Shown: piece by piece, positions 56,201 to 64,000 of the stretch
Layout: every line of letters starts with the position of its first letter
How positions within the stretch are numbered: position 1 is the first letter of the stretch
NCBI GenBank assembly: GCA_021292105.1
Contig: CM037869.1
Location: 34,351,835 to 34,415,834 of the forward strand
DNA: 64,000 nucleotides
Direction of reading: 5' to 3'
Source of the DNA: Anadara kagoshimensis
Taxonomy: Eukaryota > Mollusca > Bivalvia > Arcoida > Arcidae
Translations under genes and position numbers: made by a program
Notes under the pieces: model-generated
Databases searched by the model: none
Told to the model about the DNA's origin: nothing
What the model saw: only the letters and a program-made list of their open reading frames with translations

Positions 56201-59200
56201 TATTAAAACGATATTTTTTTTAATAATTTTATTAAGTTATAATAATTTTTAAGTTGTAAAATAAGAAACTTAGGAAAAATTCCATGAAAATAAATTCCGT
56301 CTATTGGTGAAGTAACTGAACTTTTTGTTAGTTTCTTCTTTTTTCGGATCACCATCAAAGATCGTGATTAACAACATTAGAACTTTTTCTAATTTTAATT
56401 GCAGTTTTTATTCCAATCATTGTTATTTTAATAATCAAAGTGTTGTCTCCTGTGATCATAGAATAATCCCCGATGTTTACTTTACTATCATTGGTTTCAG
56501 TTTCTTAACCTACCACTGTGTTTTTTTAACAATTAAAATTATAACTGACATATGTCACTGAAGTTACTGTTTGTATCGGAATATTTACACAATTAAAACT
56601 TCAAACAGCTCTAAATGGCTAATCGGAATGACCCATTGTAAATAAGTTAAACACCTGTGAGTTCTGTTAGGTTTTGTGTCATCGGCGATACACATTTTAG
56701 TAAATTCCCGATAAGGGAGACAAACCAATAAAATATTCAAAATGGCGACTGCTTTACTGGAGTACCGCGATATGTTCAGAAAGAAGGAAAAAATACAAAA
56801 CACAAACAAGTAAACACAATTTATACAACATATTTTATTCATTAAATACAAATGTTCTTCTACGTCTGTATAATAAACATATTTGACACTTTCCCTTGAT
56901 AACGGTGACGATCTTGGATTTGTCACAAAACCTGGAAATGAAATCAAGTGCACATCGTATTTTGAAGAAAAATTATGATATTTTTTTTAAAATCCTAGGG
57001 TTTTGGGATCGGGTCGGGAAATTTTCTATGCGATTAACCGGAGTTGGGCATTTTTGGCTATGCAATTATGCGGGTAATTTTCAATAGAATAAATAAGAAA
57101 TGGTTTTGGATTTCAAAATCCTATGCGATTAACCGATTTATGCGATTATCCGATATGCAATTAAGTGGTTTCGACTGTATATATATATTACCATTTTTAG
57201 AATGTGACATTCGCATTAATGTAGAGGCAAACAATATTGACCTGTCTGTTTGACCTTTAATTTAAATATTTATCATGAATAAGTTTATTATTATACCCCC
57301 CGCTTAAAAAGTGGGGGGTATATAGTCATAGGGGTATCCTTCCATGTGTCCGTCCATGCTTCCGTTACACCTTAGGGTACCTATCTCTTATCCGCAACTC
57401 CTCCTAAATCCTTCAATGGATTTTCATGAAACTTTCACACAATCTTTGTGATATAATGTAAATGTGCACCTCCTGTTTCAAAATTTGATCCAATGGATTT
57501 TTTTTATTTGGGGGAGCGGGGGGTATTTTTTGTGAGCTTGTGGCTCACAGTTTTTCTAGTTTGTGTAATGTGAACATGCACACCTTTATATTTTGCCTAC
57601 ACACTGACCTACACTAAACACGAACACTGCTCATGTATGGACTGCAAATCCTAACACTACCCATGTAATGGGAGGATTCCCTATATGGTCTGACCTAAAA
57701 CTTGAAAGTGGGTAGTGACTGTTCTTTCGCCAAGCACTCGGCATTACAAAATGAAAGTCACGGTTCTTTCGGATGGGAACTTAAAATAAACGGGGTCCCA
57801 TGTCACGGTGGGCTTGGCACGCTAAAGAACCCTGCTGTGTAATGCCATCAGCGCAACACACAGGCAAAATTTCTGCACTTTCACCTATAGCTGGCGACGT
57901 CTCGATATAAGTAAAATATTCTTGACTGGGACGTTAAACACCATTACTACTACTACTACCCTATATGAATATTCCTAATGAAAGGTCAAGTGGACAGGTC
58001 AATGTTTGCTTATGTATTTGGTTTGGATCATACCATTTCTTTGTAGGGTTTAAAGCCTTGATTTTTATACAACAAAGTCAACTACAAATATTTACAGGAA
58101 ATTTGTGATTTGCATTGAATAAAAAGCCTCTACACTTTTGCCTATAGCTGGATATGTCTCGATATATGTGAAATATTCTTGACTTTATAATTAAACACCA
58201 TGATTCTACTCAACTCTTTGTCTTAAAATTTGACTGTAAAAATTTTCAAAGTGATGTGTATTATTTGCATGATTTTGTGATTTTATACCATTTCTTCCAT
58301 GTTTTGTGTCCTTTATAGGACTCCCTCATTTTGTTGCCAAGTTCATTATAATACCATACTTTGACTGAACAAAAGAGGTTTTACTTGTAGTCAGGGGGCA
58401 GATCCCAAAAATGTGATACCCCCTAAACTTTTTTGTTAAAAGCAGGAAACATGGTTGATCTTATTGTCCTATATGTACTTAGTCAGGCTAGGTATGTTTC
58501 CACCTTGACTTTTTCCGTTAAATGAAAATATGGCTGCCAATCCAAGATGGCCACCAAAAAAGATAATTTAAGTATAAAAATTCAGTATTTACACATTTTC
58601 TAGCAAAATAACATGTAATCACGATATAATAACACACTGGACACATGTGACAAGACCCCTTTAATATATTTATCCCCCACCTTTCAAATTTCTGTCCATC
58701 CTTCTTTCCATCCATCCCAAATTGTCTGCACAAATTCTCTAAAACTATTTTATGAAACTTGGTGCAAAGCATCAACATAGATAGGAGATGCCCATATCGT
58801 TAACCCAAGTTGATTTACTCATTTTCCTCTGAGTTGTTGCCCTTTGAACATACGTGCAAATCACAAAAAAAATCAGCTGGCGATGGATCCTAATTCACTG
58901 AATTTGCTTTTTCAATAGTCTCCTATATACAGTACCACAACATAAAATGTTGGAATTACCAAAACAAAGACTGGTAGAAAATTATGACTTATTTTCAACA
59001 CCTAGGAAGCCTGTAGCCTGTTACATTTTTTCTATATATGTGACTCTATGGTTGGATTTGTTATATTTTTTCAGATGCTGCTGTTGGACTTTTTCACAGT
59101 AAATACAAGATCTTTTCATTAAACAGTAATAATGCTCTGCTGCAGTTTATACTAGAGGTAGGCATACAACAAATGTATTAGAGACTGCGTTGGCTTAATA

Positions 59201-62200
59201 GATAAGGTTTCAGGATCTCTCACTGCTGTGAGTTCGAGTCCCGCTCAGACTACATGTGAGAAAGTTAAATTTTCTTGCCAATTGCTTTTACTGGTTCACT
59301 TGGTGTTATTATAATGTGACTTAGGGAGTGGTACGCTTGTTTGTGACATACTGACTTGCTGAGCTAGCACCTTAATGTCACTCTGAGTGCATGCTGGTAC
59401 AAGGCAGACCATAAAATGCACTTCACATGCATACACAAAATTGTTTAAAGATTAATCTATAGAGATTAATAAAGTAGTTCTCGTTGCGAAAAGCTGAAAA
59501 ATTGCTAATGCAACATTAAGCATCATTCAACAACAACAACAATAAATGTATCGACTCTTGATATACAGTCCAACAGGCCTTAACGGCCACCTCTATATAA
59601 AGGCTACCTGTTTATGAAGGCCAGTAGAATTGTATCCCAGTTGTTCATGTTATTTGAACTTGTATATAAAGGTCACCTGCCCATAAAAGCCACTTTTACC
59701 CTTAGGAGGCCTTTACAGACAGGTTTGACTGTACAGTATAAACTGGTCTTAGTTATCACTGAGGTAACCTGTTTTACAAATCATACAGATGCAGGGTTCA
59801 CGCTGCCGTTCGCTTTTTTCGCAAAATGAGAACAAATAAATTTGGCGATAAAAACTAAACATCGGCGAAAGTGATGGCAGAAAAAAACATTTACATTAAC
59901 AGGTTCACTGCGCATCGCCGACATGAGCAGAGAGTTGTTAAAGCAACAGGTTTCCGTCTCCGTCTATGTGTATATCAAACGATCAATCTAGTGAGTTCCG
60001 AATGAGTGTTTATATAGGTCACCGAAGCCATGCTTATGATGTTGAATTAACAAAAGTCCACGTGTGAAGGTGTTAATTACAGGTGGAATAATCCTTTAAT
60101 GAGATTAATTAACGCTGTCAGCCAGTGATTACCAAGCATCTGTGTAGTGTCCCAAGAGCATTTACGGATACACACAGGTAATCTAGAACGATAAATTATC
60201 GGTGATAGATATTTGAACACTAGTAAAAACAGATGAGCACTTTTCAATAATTACAAAGCTTGTGCCTCATTTTTGATGAACCCATCGATAGACTTATAAA
60301 TCGACATGCGAATTCAAAGAAATCAGATTATTGGCAATATCGCCACTGTGCCATTATGGTTTAATGTAAACCTACTGACGACTTGGAGAATTTGGCTAAA
60401 GCTCCAAAGTTGTCATCGGATGAAAAAAATAAAACAAGAAAACTGTTGTTGTTTTTCATGTCATCAGACATGCATTGTATTAGACAATTTTATTTCTTTT
60501 AAATTTTCGCTAGAAATTACAATTAGATCAGAAATATTTTCGGCCCATAAAAATTATATTTGGCGAAAAAAAATTAATTCTGGCGAAAGTTTTGGAGAAA
60601 AAAAGATTGAAGTCAGTGTGACCCCTGAGATGATTCAGCATTTTGTTTCATGATTTTAAAGATAACAATAACACAGATAATATTAAGATTACATCACAAA
60701 TTATGTCATCTGCATTACATTGCTTTATCCAAACAACAACATTATGTCATGGAGTCATGGATTTAGTTCATGGCCAACATTTCACTGACTCAATAAAAAG
60801 ATGATTTATGAGGTATTGTAGTCAAACCTGTCTATTAAGACCACCCAAGGGAACCTGTAAAAGTGGTCTTTATATACAGGTTTAAATAAGATGAATAAAG
60901 AACAATTTGGATATAGTTCTACTGGCCATTATAAGCAGGTGACACTTATATAGATGTGACCTTTAAGGCAGATTGGACTGTATTGTAGTCAAACCTGTGT
61001 CTTATGACCAACTAAAGGGTTGATTGATTGAATGAGGTTTTATGTCCTCGTCAAAAATATTTCACTTATATTGAGATGCCACAAGCTGTAGGTGAAGTTG
61101 CAGAAATTTTTACCCTTGCAGTGTGCTTGGGGCAATACAGGGAGGATTCTTTCGCGTGCTACACCTGCTGTGATGCCGGACATAGGTTTTTAAGGTCTCC
61201 TCCAAAAGACACTGACTTACATTCCTAAATGCTGAGTGCTTGGCAAAGAAGAGTCACTACCTATTTTCAAGTCTGACTAAATAAAGGGAACAATTGGTCT
61301 GTATTAGTATTTTTTTTCTGAAAATTTTCACAGCTGGGCAGACAGATGGAAAGACAGACAGACATGGTGATTTCTATATACCCCCACAAACTAGTTTGGG
61401 GGAGGGTATAAAAAACATAAGATTCTATAAAACAGATGTTGAATCAATTTTAATATGATTTTGTAAGTTTTATTATACCTTCCTCAAACTAGCAGAAAAA
61501 CATTAAAACCTTGAAGATTTTCAATTGGATGACTGCCTTAAAACAAAATAAATATAAAACATAAATTTTATTACAGTCGTTTTTTGCTCTCAAGAGACAG
61601 TTTTAGTTGATCTTTATATAAGCTAGAAAGAAAATGACAGTAAAATCTGCTTAACAGCCCATTACTATATGTATAGTTTGTTGATTACTTTCCAGTTGCT
61701 GAGTAACCATGGTAATAATTTTGATAATTTTTACAGGGAATTTTATGACAGTCGTTTTTTGCTCTCAAGAGACAGTTCTAGTTGATCTTTATATAAGCTA
61801 GAAAGAAAAAGACAGTAAAATCTGGTTAACAGGCCATTACTATATGTATAGTCAGTCTGTCATAGCATGTTGATTACTTTCCGGTTGCTACCCTAAGTAA
61901 CCATGGTAATAATTTTGATAATTTTTACAGGGAACACCACAAGTTACAGAACACTTTGTAGATTCTAAGAAAGATGTGGACCATGAACTAAAGAAAACCT
62001 GTGAAGATTTTATACACCATGTCTCAAGTCAGCTTACAGAACCACTTAAAACATTCCTGTCTCGGGTAAGTCAGCTTACAAAACCACTTAAAACATTCCT
62101 GTCTCGGGTAAGTCAGCTTACAGAACCACTTAAAACATTCCTGTCTCGGGTAAGTCAGCTTACAGAATCACTTAAAACATTCCTGTCTCGGGTAAGTCAG

Positions 62201-64000
62201 CTTACAGAACCGCTTAAAACATTCCTGTCTCGAGTAAGTCAGCTTACAGAACCACTTAAAACATTCCTGTCTCGGGTAAGTCAGCTTACAGAACCACTTA
62301 AAACATTCCTGTCTCGGGTAAGTCAGCTTACAGAATCACTTAAAACATTCCTGTCTCGGGTAAGTCAGCTTACAGAACCACTTAAAACATTCCTGTCTCT
62401 GGTAAGTCAGCTTACAGAATCACTTAAAACATTTCTGTCTCTGGTAAGTCAGCTTATAGAACCACTTAAAACATTCCTGTCTCGGGTAAGTTACACCATG
62501 TCTAAAGTCAGCTTACAGAACCACTTAAAACATTCCTGTCTCGGGTAAGTTACACCATGTCTAAAGTCAGCTTATAGAACCACTTAAAACATTCCTGTCT
62601 CGGGTAAGTTACACCATGTCTAAAGTCAGCTTATAGAACCACTTAAAACATTCCTGTCTCGGGTAAGTTACACCATGTCTAAAGTCAGCTTATAGAACCA
62701 CTTAAAACATTCCTGTCTCGGGTAAGTCAGCTTACAGAACCACTTAAAACATTCCTGTCTCGGGTAAGTCAGCTTACAGAATCACTTAAAACATTCCTGT
62801 CTCTGGTAAGTCAGCTTATAGAACCACTTAAAACATTCCTGTCTCGGGTAAGTCAGCTTATAGAACCACTTAAAACATTCCTGTCTCGGGTAAGTCAGCT
62901 TACAGAACCACTTAAAACATTCCTGTCTCTGGTAAGTCAGCTTACAGAATCACTTAAAACATTTCTGTCTCTGGTAAGTCAGCTTATAGAACCACTTAAA
63001 ACATTCCTGTCTCGGGTAAGTTACACCATGTCTAAAGTCAGCTTACAGAACCACTTAAAACATTCCTGTCTCGGGTAAGTTACACCATGTCTAAAGTCAG
63101 CTTATAGAACCACTTAAAACATTCCTGTCTCGGGTAAGTTACACCATGTCTAAAGTCAGCTTATAGAACCACTTAAAACATTCCTGTCTCGGGTAAGTTA
63201 CACCATGTCTAAAGTCAGCTTATAGAACCACTTAAAACATTCCTGTCTCGGGTAAGTCAGCTTACAGAACCACTTAAAACATTCCTGTCTCGGGTAAGTC
63301 AACTTACAAAACCACTTAAAACATTCCTGTCTCAGGTAAGTCAGCTTACAGAATCACTTAAAACATTCCTGTCTCTGGTAAGTCAGCTTATAGAACCACT
63401 TAAAACATTCCTGTCTCGGGTAAGTCAGCTTATAGAACCACTTAAAACATTCCTGTCTCGGGTAAGTCAGCTTACAGAACCACTTAAAACATTCCTGTCT
63501 CGGGTAAGTCAGCTTACAGAATCACTTAAAACATTCCTGTCTCGGGTAAGTCAGCTTACAGAACCACTTAAAACATTCCTGTCTCTGGTAAGTCAGCTTA
63601 CAGAATCACTTAAAACATTTCTGTCTCTGGTAAGTCAGCTTATAGAACCACTTAAAACATTCCTGTCTCGGGTAAGTTACACCATGTCTAAAGTCAGCTT
63701 ACAGAACCACTTAAAACATTCCTGTCTCGGGTAAGTTACACCATGTCTAAAGTCAGCTTATAGAACCACTTAAAACATTCCTGTCTCGGGTAAGTTACAC
63801 CATGTCTAAAGTCAGCTTATAGAACCACTTAAAACATTCCTGTCTCGGGTAAGTTACACCATGTCTAAAGTCAGCTTACAGAACCACTTAAAACATTCCT
63901 GTCTCGGGTAAGTCAGCTTACAGAACCATTTAAAACATTCCTGTCTCGGGTAAGTCAACTTACAAAACCACTTAAAACATTCCTGTCTTGGGTAAGTTAC
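37997..64000 (+). CDS. COG3: COG3 (Sec34), conserved oligomeric Golgi complex subunit 3; 19 exons seen, 3' end beyond window
   Basis: A lobe-A subunit of the COG complex, which tethers retrograde vesicles at the Golgi. Exons: 37997-38170, 38770-38913, 39889-39950, 40962-41127, 41445-41519, 42571-42663, 43476-43604, 44211-44329, 44912-45038, 45644-45735, 46309-46448, 47331-47491, 48644-48848, 49830-49951, 50273-50362, 51606-51726, 54319-54363, 59075-59157, 61931-62065. All are GT-AG and phase-consistent: 761 codons of an expected 830 or so. The Sec34 N-terminal region (about 115-260) has coiled-coil character ([19 protein letters not shown]). Other family-typical blocks are [14 protein letters not shown] (exon 10), [15 protein letters not shown] (exon 12), [15 protein letters not shown] near 576-590 and [20 protein letters not shown] near 637-656. 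Residues about 500-550 are Ser/Gly-rich. An upstream in-frame ATG at 37973 has a weaker context, so I use 37997 (A at -3, G at +4). Exon 17 may be a cassette, and exon 19 borders large tandem duplications. Confidence 0.95.
39505..39635 (+). mobile_element. V-SINE-like SINE, body deleted
   Basis: Head 'actgcagtagaccagttgg', B box 'gggtttgaaccctg', then a jump to the tail 'caccattactcaactcaat'. In COG3 intron 2. Degenerate 'ctgactacctcaatataagtg' tails of the other SINE surround it (39120-39700). Confidence 0.7.
39845..39884. repeat. (ATTT)n microsatellite next to the COG3 exon 3 acceptor
   Basis: About ten ATTT units end two bases before the AG of exon 3, so the microsatellite forms the polypyrimidine-like tract of that splice site. 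Confidence 0.88.
39982..40162. mobile_element. CAGTCAAACCTG near-palindromic MITE, copy 8
   Basis: Ends 'acagtcaaatctgtctat' and 'acaggttagactgtat', about 30 bp past the COG3 exon 3 donor. Confidence 0.85.
41620..41990. mobile_element. MITE with about 34-bp inverted ends, about 370 bp
   Basis: 'ctgtagaaaccactctgttt' with 'gtgacagtgaa' at the left, and 'ttcactgtcacaaac' with 'agagtggttcctacag' at the right. Inside are 'aggaaatct' and 'agatttcct', also inverted. COG3 intron 5. Confidence 0.8.
42767..43020. mobile_element. Inverted-repeat element, about 250 bp
   Basis: 'ggccccagtttcacaatcat' then 'tccttagc' is complementary to 'gctaagga' then 'attgtaaaaccagggcc'. COG3 intron 6. Confidence 0.7.
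43030..43150 (+). mobile_element. Head of the second tRNA-type SINE, truncated
   Basis: 'gcagcagcctaatgtttaaa', 'gggtctctcactgctttgag', 'gagccctgctcagaccacat' matches the head of the SINE at 59180. Confidence 0.6.
43165..43445. repeat. Minisatellite 'TTATTCAAATAATGTTATTAA'
   Basis: About 12 units of 20-24 bp end 30 bp before COG3 exon 7. The ORF at 43268 is an artefact. Confidence 0.92.
43640..43990 (+). mobile_element. V-SINE-like SINE, full length
   Basis: A box 'ggtagctcagtcggtagag', B box 'gggtttgaacccc', V-like middle diverged, tail 'gcctatagctggagacatc'. COG3 intron 7. Confidence 0.85.
44436..44462. repeat. (TC)n microsatellite
   Basis: About 12 TC units in COG3 intron 8. Confidence 0.9.
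45880..46110 (-). repeat. GCTCCGGAAG dispersed repeat
   Basis: 'attgcaagcctacgcttatc', 'tatggccgtcatcacag', 'aggtgcttacccttccggag'. This is the only clear copy outside the first 18.1 kb. COG3 intron 10. Confidence 0.8.
46490..46860 (+). repeat. 'TATACCCCC...GTCTGTCTG' dispersed repeat
   Basis: 'ttatacccccagcaaactag', Gtct-rich stretch, 'gtgtcatgaccttgaaccaa', 'caagagacagttctag'. A sister copy at 51178 shares the same blocks in order. COG3 intron 11. Confidence 0.75.
47573..47927 (-). mobile_element. V-SINE-like SINE, full length
   Basis: Tail 'gagttgagtaatggtgttta'; head 'gaactgagctactgcagtg'. COG3 intron 12, followed directly by the SINE at 47929. Confidence 0.85.
47929..48236 (+). mobile_element. 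Second tRNA-type SINE
   Basis: 'tggttcacctggtatcagta', 'gagtgcgcgctagtacaagg', 'agattaatccatagagatta', 'gcgacattaagcaacat'. The head is shortened. Confidence 0.75.
48240..48520 (+). mobile_element. Degenerate V-SINE-like SINE
   Basis: 'agtagtgactgttcttttgt', 'gcatggcacactatagaacc', 'cattgccctgagtgcattgc' show the body; the head is missing and the tail weak. Confidence 0.55.
49122..49540. mobile_element. TAGTCCCCTACC-ended element with internal direct repeat
   Basis: 'tagtcccctaccgg' at the left and 'tggtaggggacta' at the right are inverted. Inside, a block with 'ttttccacac' and 'ctaccatgatgagttacaga' occurs twice. COG3 intron 13. Confidence 0.75.
50157..50211. repeat. (TTTA)n microsatellite
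   Basis: About 13 TTTA units about 60 bp upstream of COG3 exon 15. Confidence 0.95.
51178..51600 (+). repeat. 'TATACCCCC' dispersed repeat abutting COG3 exon 16
   Basis: 'ttataccccccgcaaattag', 'gtctgtctgtctgtctgtca', two 'gtc(a/t)tgacttgaaccaag'-type blocks and 'ggctctcaagagaccatttt'. Repeat-like sequence continues to within about 30 bp of the exon 16 acceptor. Confidence 0.75.
51985..52169. mobile_element. CAGTCAAACCTG near-palindromic MITE, copy 9
   Basis: Ends 'gcagtcaaacctgcttta' and 'tagacaggtttgactgta'. COG3 intron 16. Confidence 0.87.
52307..53194. mobile_element. TTAA-flanked nonautonomous element, 888 bp
   Basis: Ends 'acagtgttcattctagga' and 'ttagaatgaacactgt' are inverted. TTAA stands at 52303-52306 and 53195-53198, as in piggyBac-type insertion. 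No transposase ORF. A hAT relationship (CAGTG ends) is the alternative if TTAA is coincidental. Confidence 0.65.
53253..53504. mobile_element. CAGTG-ended short element, about 250 bp
   Basis: 'cagtgttttccataag' and 'cttagggaagtcactg' are imperfect inverted ends of hAT-like look. No target duplication was seen. Confidence 0.5.
53791..53957. mobile_element. CAGTGTTCAATCTA MITE, 167 bp
   Basis: 'cagtgttcaatctaaaaagg' and 'aacctagattgaacactg' are inverted, and similar in sequence to the ends of the 52307 element. It may be a short relative. Confidence 0.7.
54319..54363 (+). other. COG3: COG3 exon 17: 45-nt possible cassette exon
   Basis: This exon adds 15 codons (about residues 674-688; [14 protein letters not shown] and a split codon). 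It is flanked by introns in the same phase (1), so skipping it keeps the frame and would join ...[16 protein letters not shown]. Splice sites are acceptable ('tacatcacag' and 'g|gtacgt'). As I recall human COG3, the corresponding place has no such insert. It is part of the COG3 entry and listed separately because of possible alternative use. Confidence 0.6.
54449..54757. repeat. Tandem array of three hairpin units, about 107 bp each
   Basis: Each unit opens with 'aaccctgtcatcccta' or a variant and closes with 'ggggtgacagggtt' or a variant, so each can fold into a stem. The middle carries 'atggtacagtccaaagtc' and 'tggtctgttccat'. COG3 intron 17, about 85 bp past exon 17. Confidence 0.85.
55811..57177. 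mobile_element. Tigger/pogo-like nonautonomous DNA transposon, 1.37 kb
   Basis: It starts 'cagtcgaacccggttaatcg' and ends 'aagtggtttcgactg', with TA on both sides. Subterminal 'tatgcgattaaccgat' repeats occur near both ends. Tigger-type ends of this form are familiar to me from animal mariner/pogo elements. I see no transposase ORF. Confidence 0.8.
57292..57562 (+). repeat. 'TATACCCCCGCTTAAAAAGTG' repeat nested in the MITE
   Basis: Nearly the same sequence as 5861-6115, including 'gggtacctatctcttatccg', 'gtgatataatgta' and the closing 'gtgagcttgtggctcacag'. Confidence 0.85.
57687..57958 (+). mobile_element. V-SINE-like SINE nested in the MITE, 5'-truncated, 8-bp target duplication
   Basis: Starts 'ggtctgacctaaaacttgaa' and ends with an (ACT)n tail. 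CCCTATAT is present at 57679-57686 and 57959-57966. The copy is close to the family's common sequence, so probably young. Confidence 0.88.
58118..58216 (+). mobile_element. V-SINE-like SINE tail fragment
   Basis: 'ttttgcctatagctggatat' to 'tgattctactcaactc'. A fragment of the CAGTAAACC MITE family follows at about 58265-58393. Confidence 0.7.
59180..59545 (+). mobile_element. Second tRNA-type SINE, most complete copy
   Basis: Head 'gcgttggcttaatagataag' with the B-box-like 'gagttcgagtcccgct'; body 'ggttcacttggtgttattat', 'gctggtacaaggcagaccat', 'agattaatctatagagatta'; ends in CAA repeats. It begins about 20 bp past the COG3 exon 18 donor. Confidence 0.82.
59564..59733. mobile_element. CAGTCAAACCTG near-palindromic MITE, copy 10
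   Basis: Ends 'tacagtccaacaggcctta' and 'acagacaggtttgactgta'. Confidence 0.83.
59740..60810. other. COG3 intron 18 segment, no recognised element
   Basis: An ORF of 115 codons at 60306-60653 has no recognisable domain and I do not call it a gene. 'ttcgctttttttcgcaaaatg' near 59808 and 'tggcgaaaa' words near 60560 hint at a decayed repeat. Confidence 0.4.
60819..60981. mobile_element. CAGTCAAACCTG near-palindromic MITE, copy 11
   Basis: 'tagtcaaacctgtctatt' to 'aaggcagattggactgta', followed at 60985-61018 by a stub of another copy ('gtagtcaaacctgtgtctta'). Confidence 0.83.
61018..61275 (-). mobile_element. V-SINE-like SINE, head lost, 'TTGATTGATTG' tail subfamily
   Basis: 'ttgattgattgaatgaggtt' and 'gccacaagctgtaggtgaag' mark the tail. 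The copy ends near 'tattttcaagtctgac', before the tRNA-like head. Confidence 0.75.
61568..61930 (+). repeat. COG3: Tandem duplication of the 3' end of COG3 intron 18, including the splice acceptor
   Basis: Two copies of about 170-185 bp (61568-61740 and 61742-61930) share 'ttttttgctctcaagagaca', 'tatataagctagaaagaaa', 'ttactatatgtatagt' and 'ggtaataattttgataattt', and both end in 'tttttacag|ggaa'. The second acceptor at 61930 is the real one. Use of the first (61736) would read into TGA within four codons. Confidence 0.88.
62024..64000 (+). repeat. COG3: Minisatellite made from the COG3 exon 19 3' end plus its splice donor (about 40 units, runs off window)
   Basis: The basic unit is 42 bp: 26 bp ending in the codons TFLSR, then GTAAGT, then 'cagcttacag' leading into the next unit. 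About ten 42-bp units come first (62024-62485), then runs of 59-bp units with a 17-bp 'ttacaccatgtctaaag' insert at about 62485-62700, 63016-63235 and 63671-63870, separated by 42-bp runs. This is a higher-order pattern of roughly 530-650 bp. Each unit keeps a perfect GTAAGT donor. Because 42 is a multiple of three, read-through stays open to about 62548 ([14 protein letters not shown] repeating). The 59-bp units break the frame. Confidence 0.93.

Larger units (their letters stand above)
57222..58012. mobile_element. TTGACCTGTCC MITE, copy 4, carrying two insertions
   Basis: Ends 'caaacaatattgacctgtct' and 'aagtggacaggtcaatgttt' match the other copies. The interior is interrupted at about 57292-57562 and 57687-57958. 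'aatcctaacactacccatgt' sits between the two. Confidence 0.88.

Noticed and set aside
60306-60653. ORF of 115 codons in COG3 intron 18
   Set aside because: No recognisable domain, low-complexity Lys/Ile-rich composition, no splice context.
61976-62548. ORF of 190 codons with 14-residue repeats
   Set aside because: Only its first 30 codons are real COG3 exon 19 sequence; the rest is read-through of the minisatellite beyond a perfect splice donor.

Overview
The window is animal nuclear DNA: AT-rich, with intron-containing genes (GT-AG splice sites), tRNA-headed SINEs, many short inverted-repeat transposons (MITEs) and simple repeats. A bivalve mollusc is the best guess. The V-SINE-like element and the 'TATACCCCC...GTCCGTCCGTCTG' repeat are of kinds I associate with bivalve genomes, but this is recollection plus inference, not a search result.

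Four protein-coding genes are supported. (1) <1-13133, minus strand: a CYP3-clan-like cytochrome P450. Twelve exons run from the membrane anchor to just past the K-helix; the heme-binding end lies beyond the left edge. (2) 19523-20236, minus strand: an intronless 237-codon gene whose HDLSK and HHPQYY motifs resemble the DUF5662 family, which I know mainly from bacteria, phages and large DNA viruses. (3) 24182-35123, minus strand: a complete nine-exon PARL, the mitochondrial inner-membrane rhomboid protease, 379 codons with its Ser/His dyad. (4) 37997 to beyond the right edge, plus strand: COG3 (Sec34), a subunit of the COG Golgi tethering complex. Nineteen exons and 761 codons are visible and the last part of the gene is missing. 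PARL and COG3 are divergent across a gap of about 2.9 kb. All exon joins were built by hand, and the reading phase agrees at every junction.

The rest is introns and intergenic DNA filled with repeats: a V-SINE-like family (about 20 copies), a second tRNA-headed SINE, an 11-copy near-palindromic MITE, a 240-bp MITE with TTGACCTGTCC ends (4 copies), a Tigger/pogo-like element, a TTAA-flanked element, and many hairpins and microsatellites. Several nested insertions with target-site duplications give relative ages.

The most unusual feature is that tandem arrays have grown from exon edges in three of the four genes. COG3 exon 19 has its 3' end and splice donor repeated roughly 40 times, and its acceptor region duplicated upstream. 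PARL exon 5 has its acceptor edge repeated 5-7 times. The DUF5662-like gene has its last codons and stop repeated five times. A possible 15-codon cassette exon in COG3 is the other main lead.
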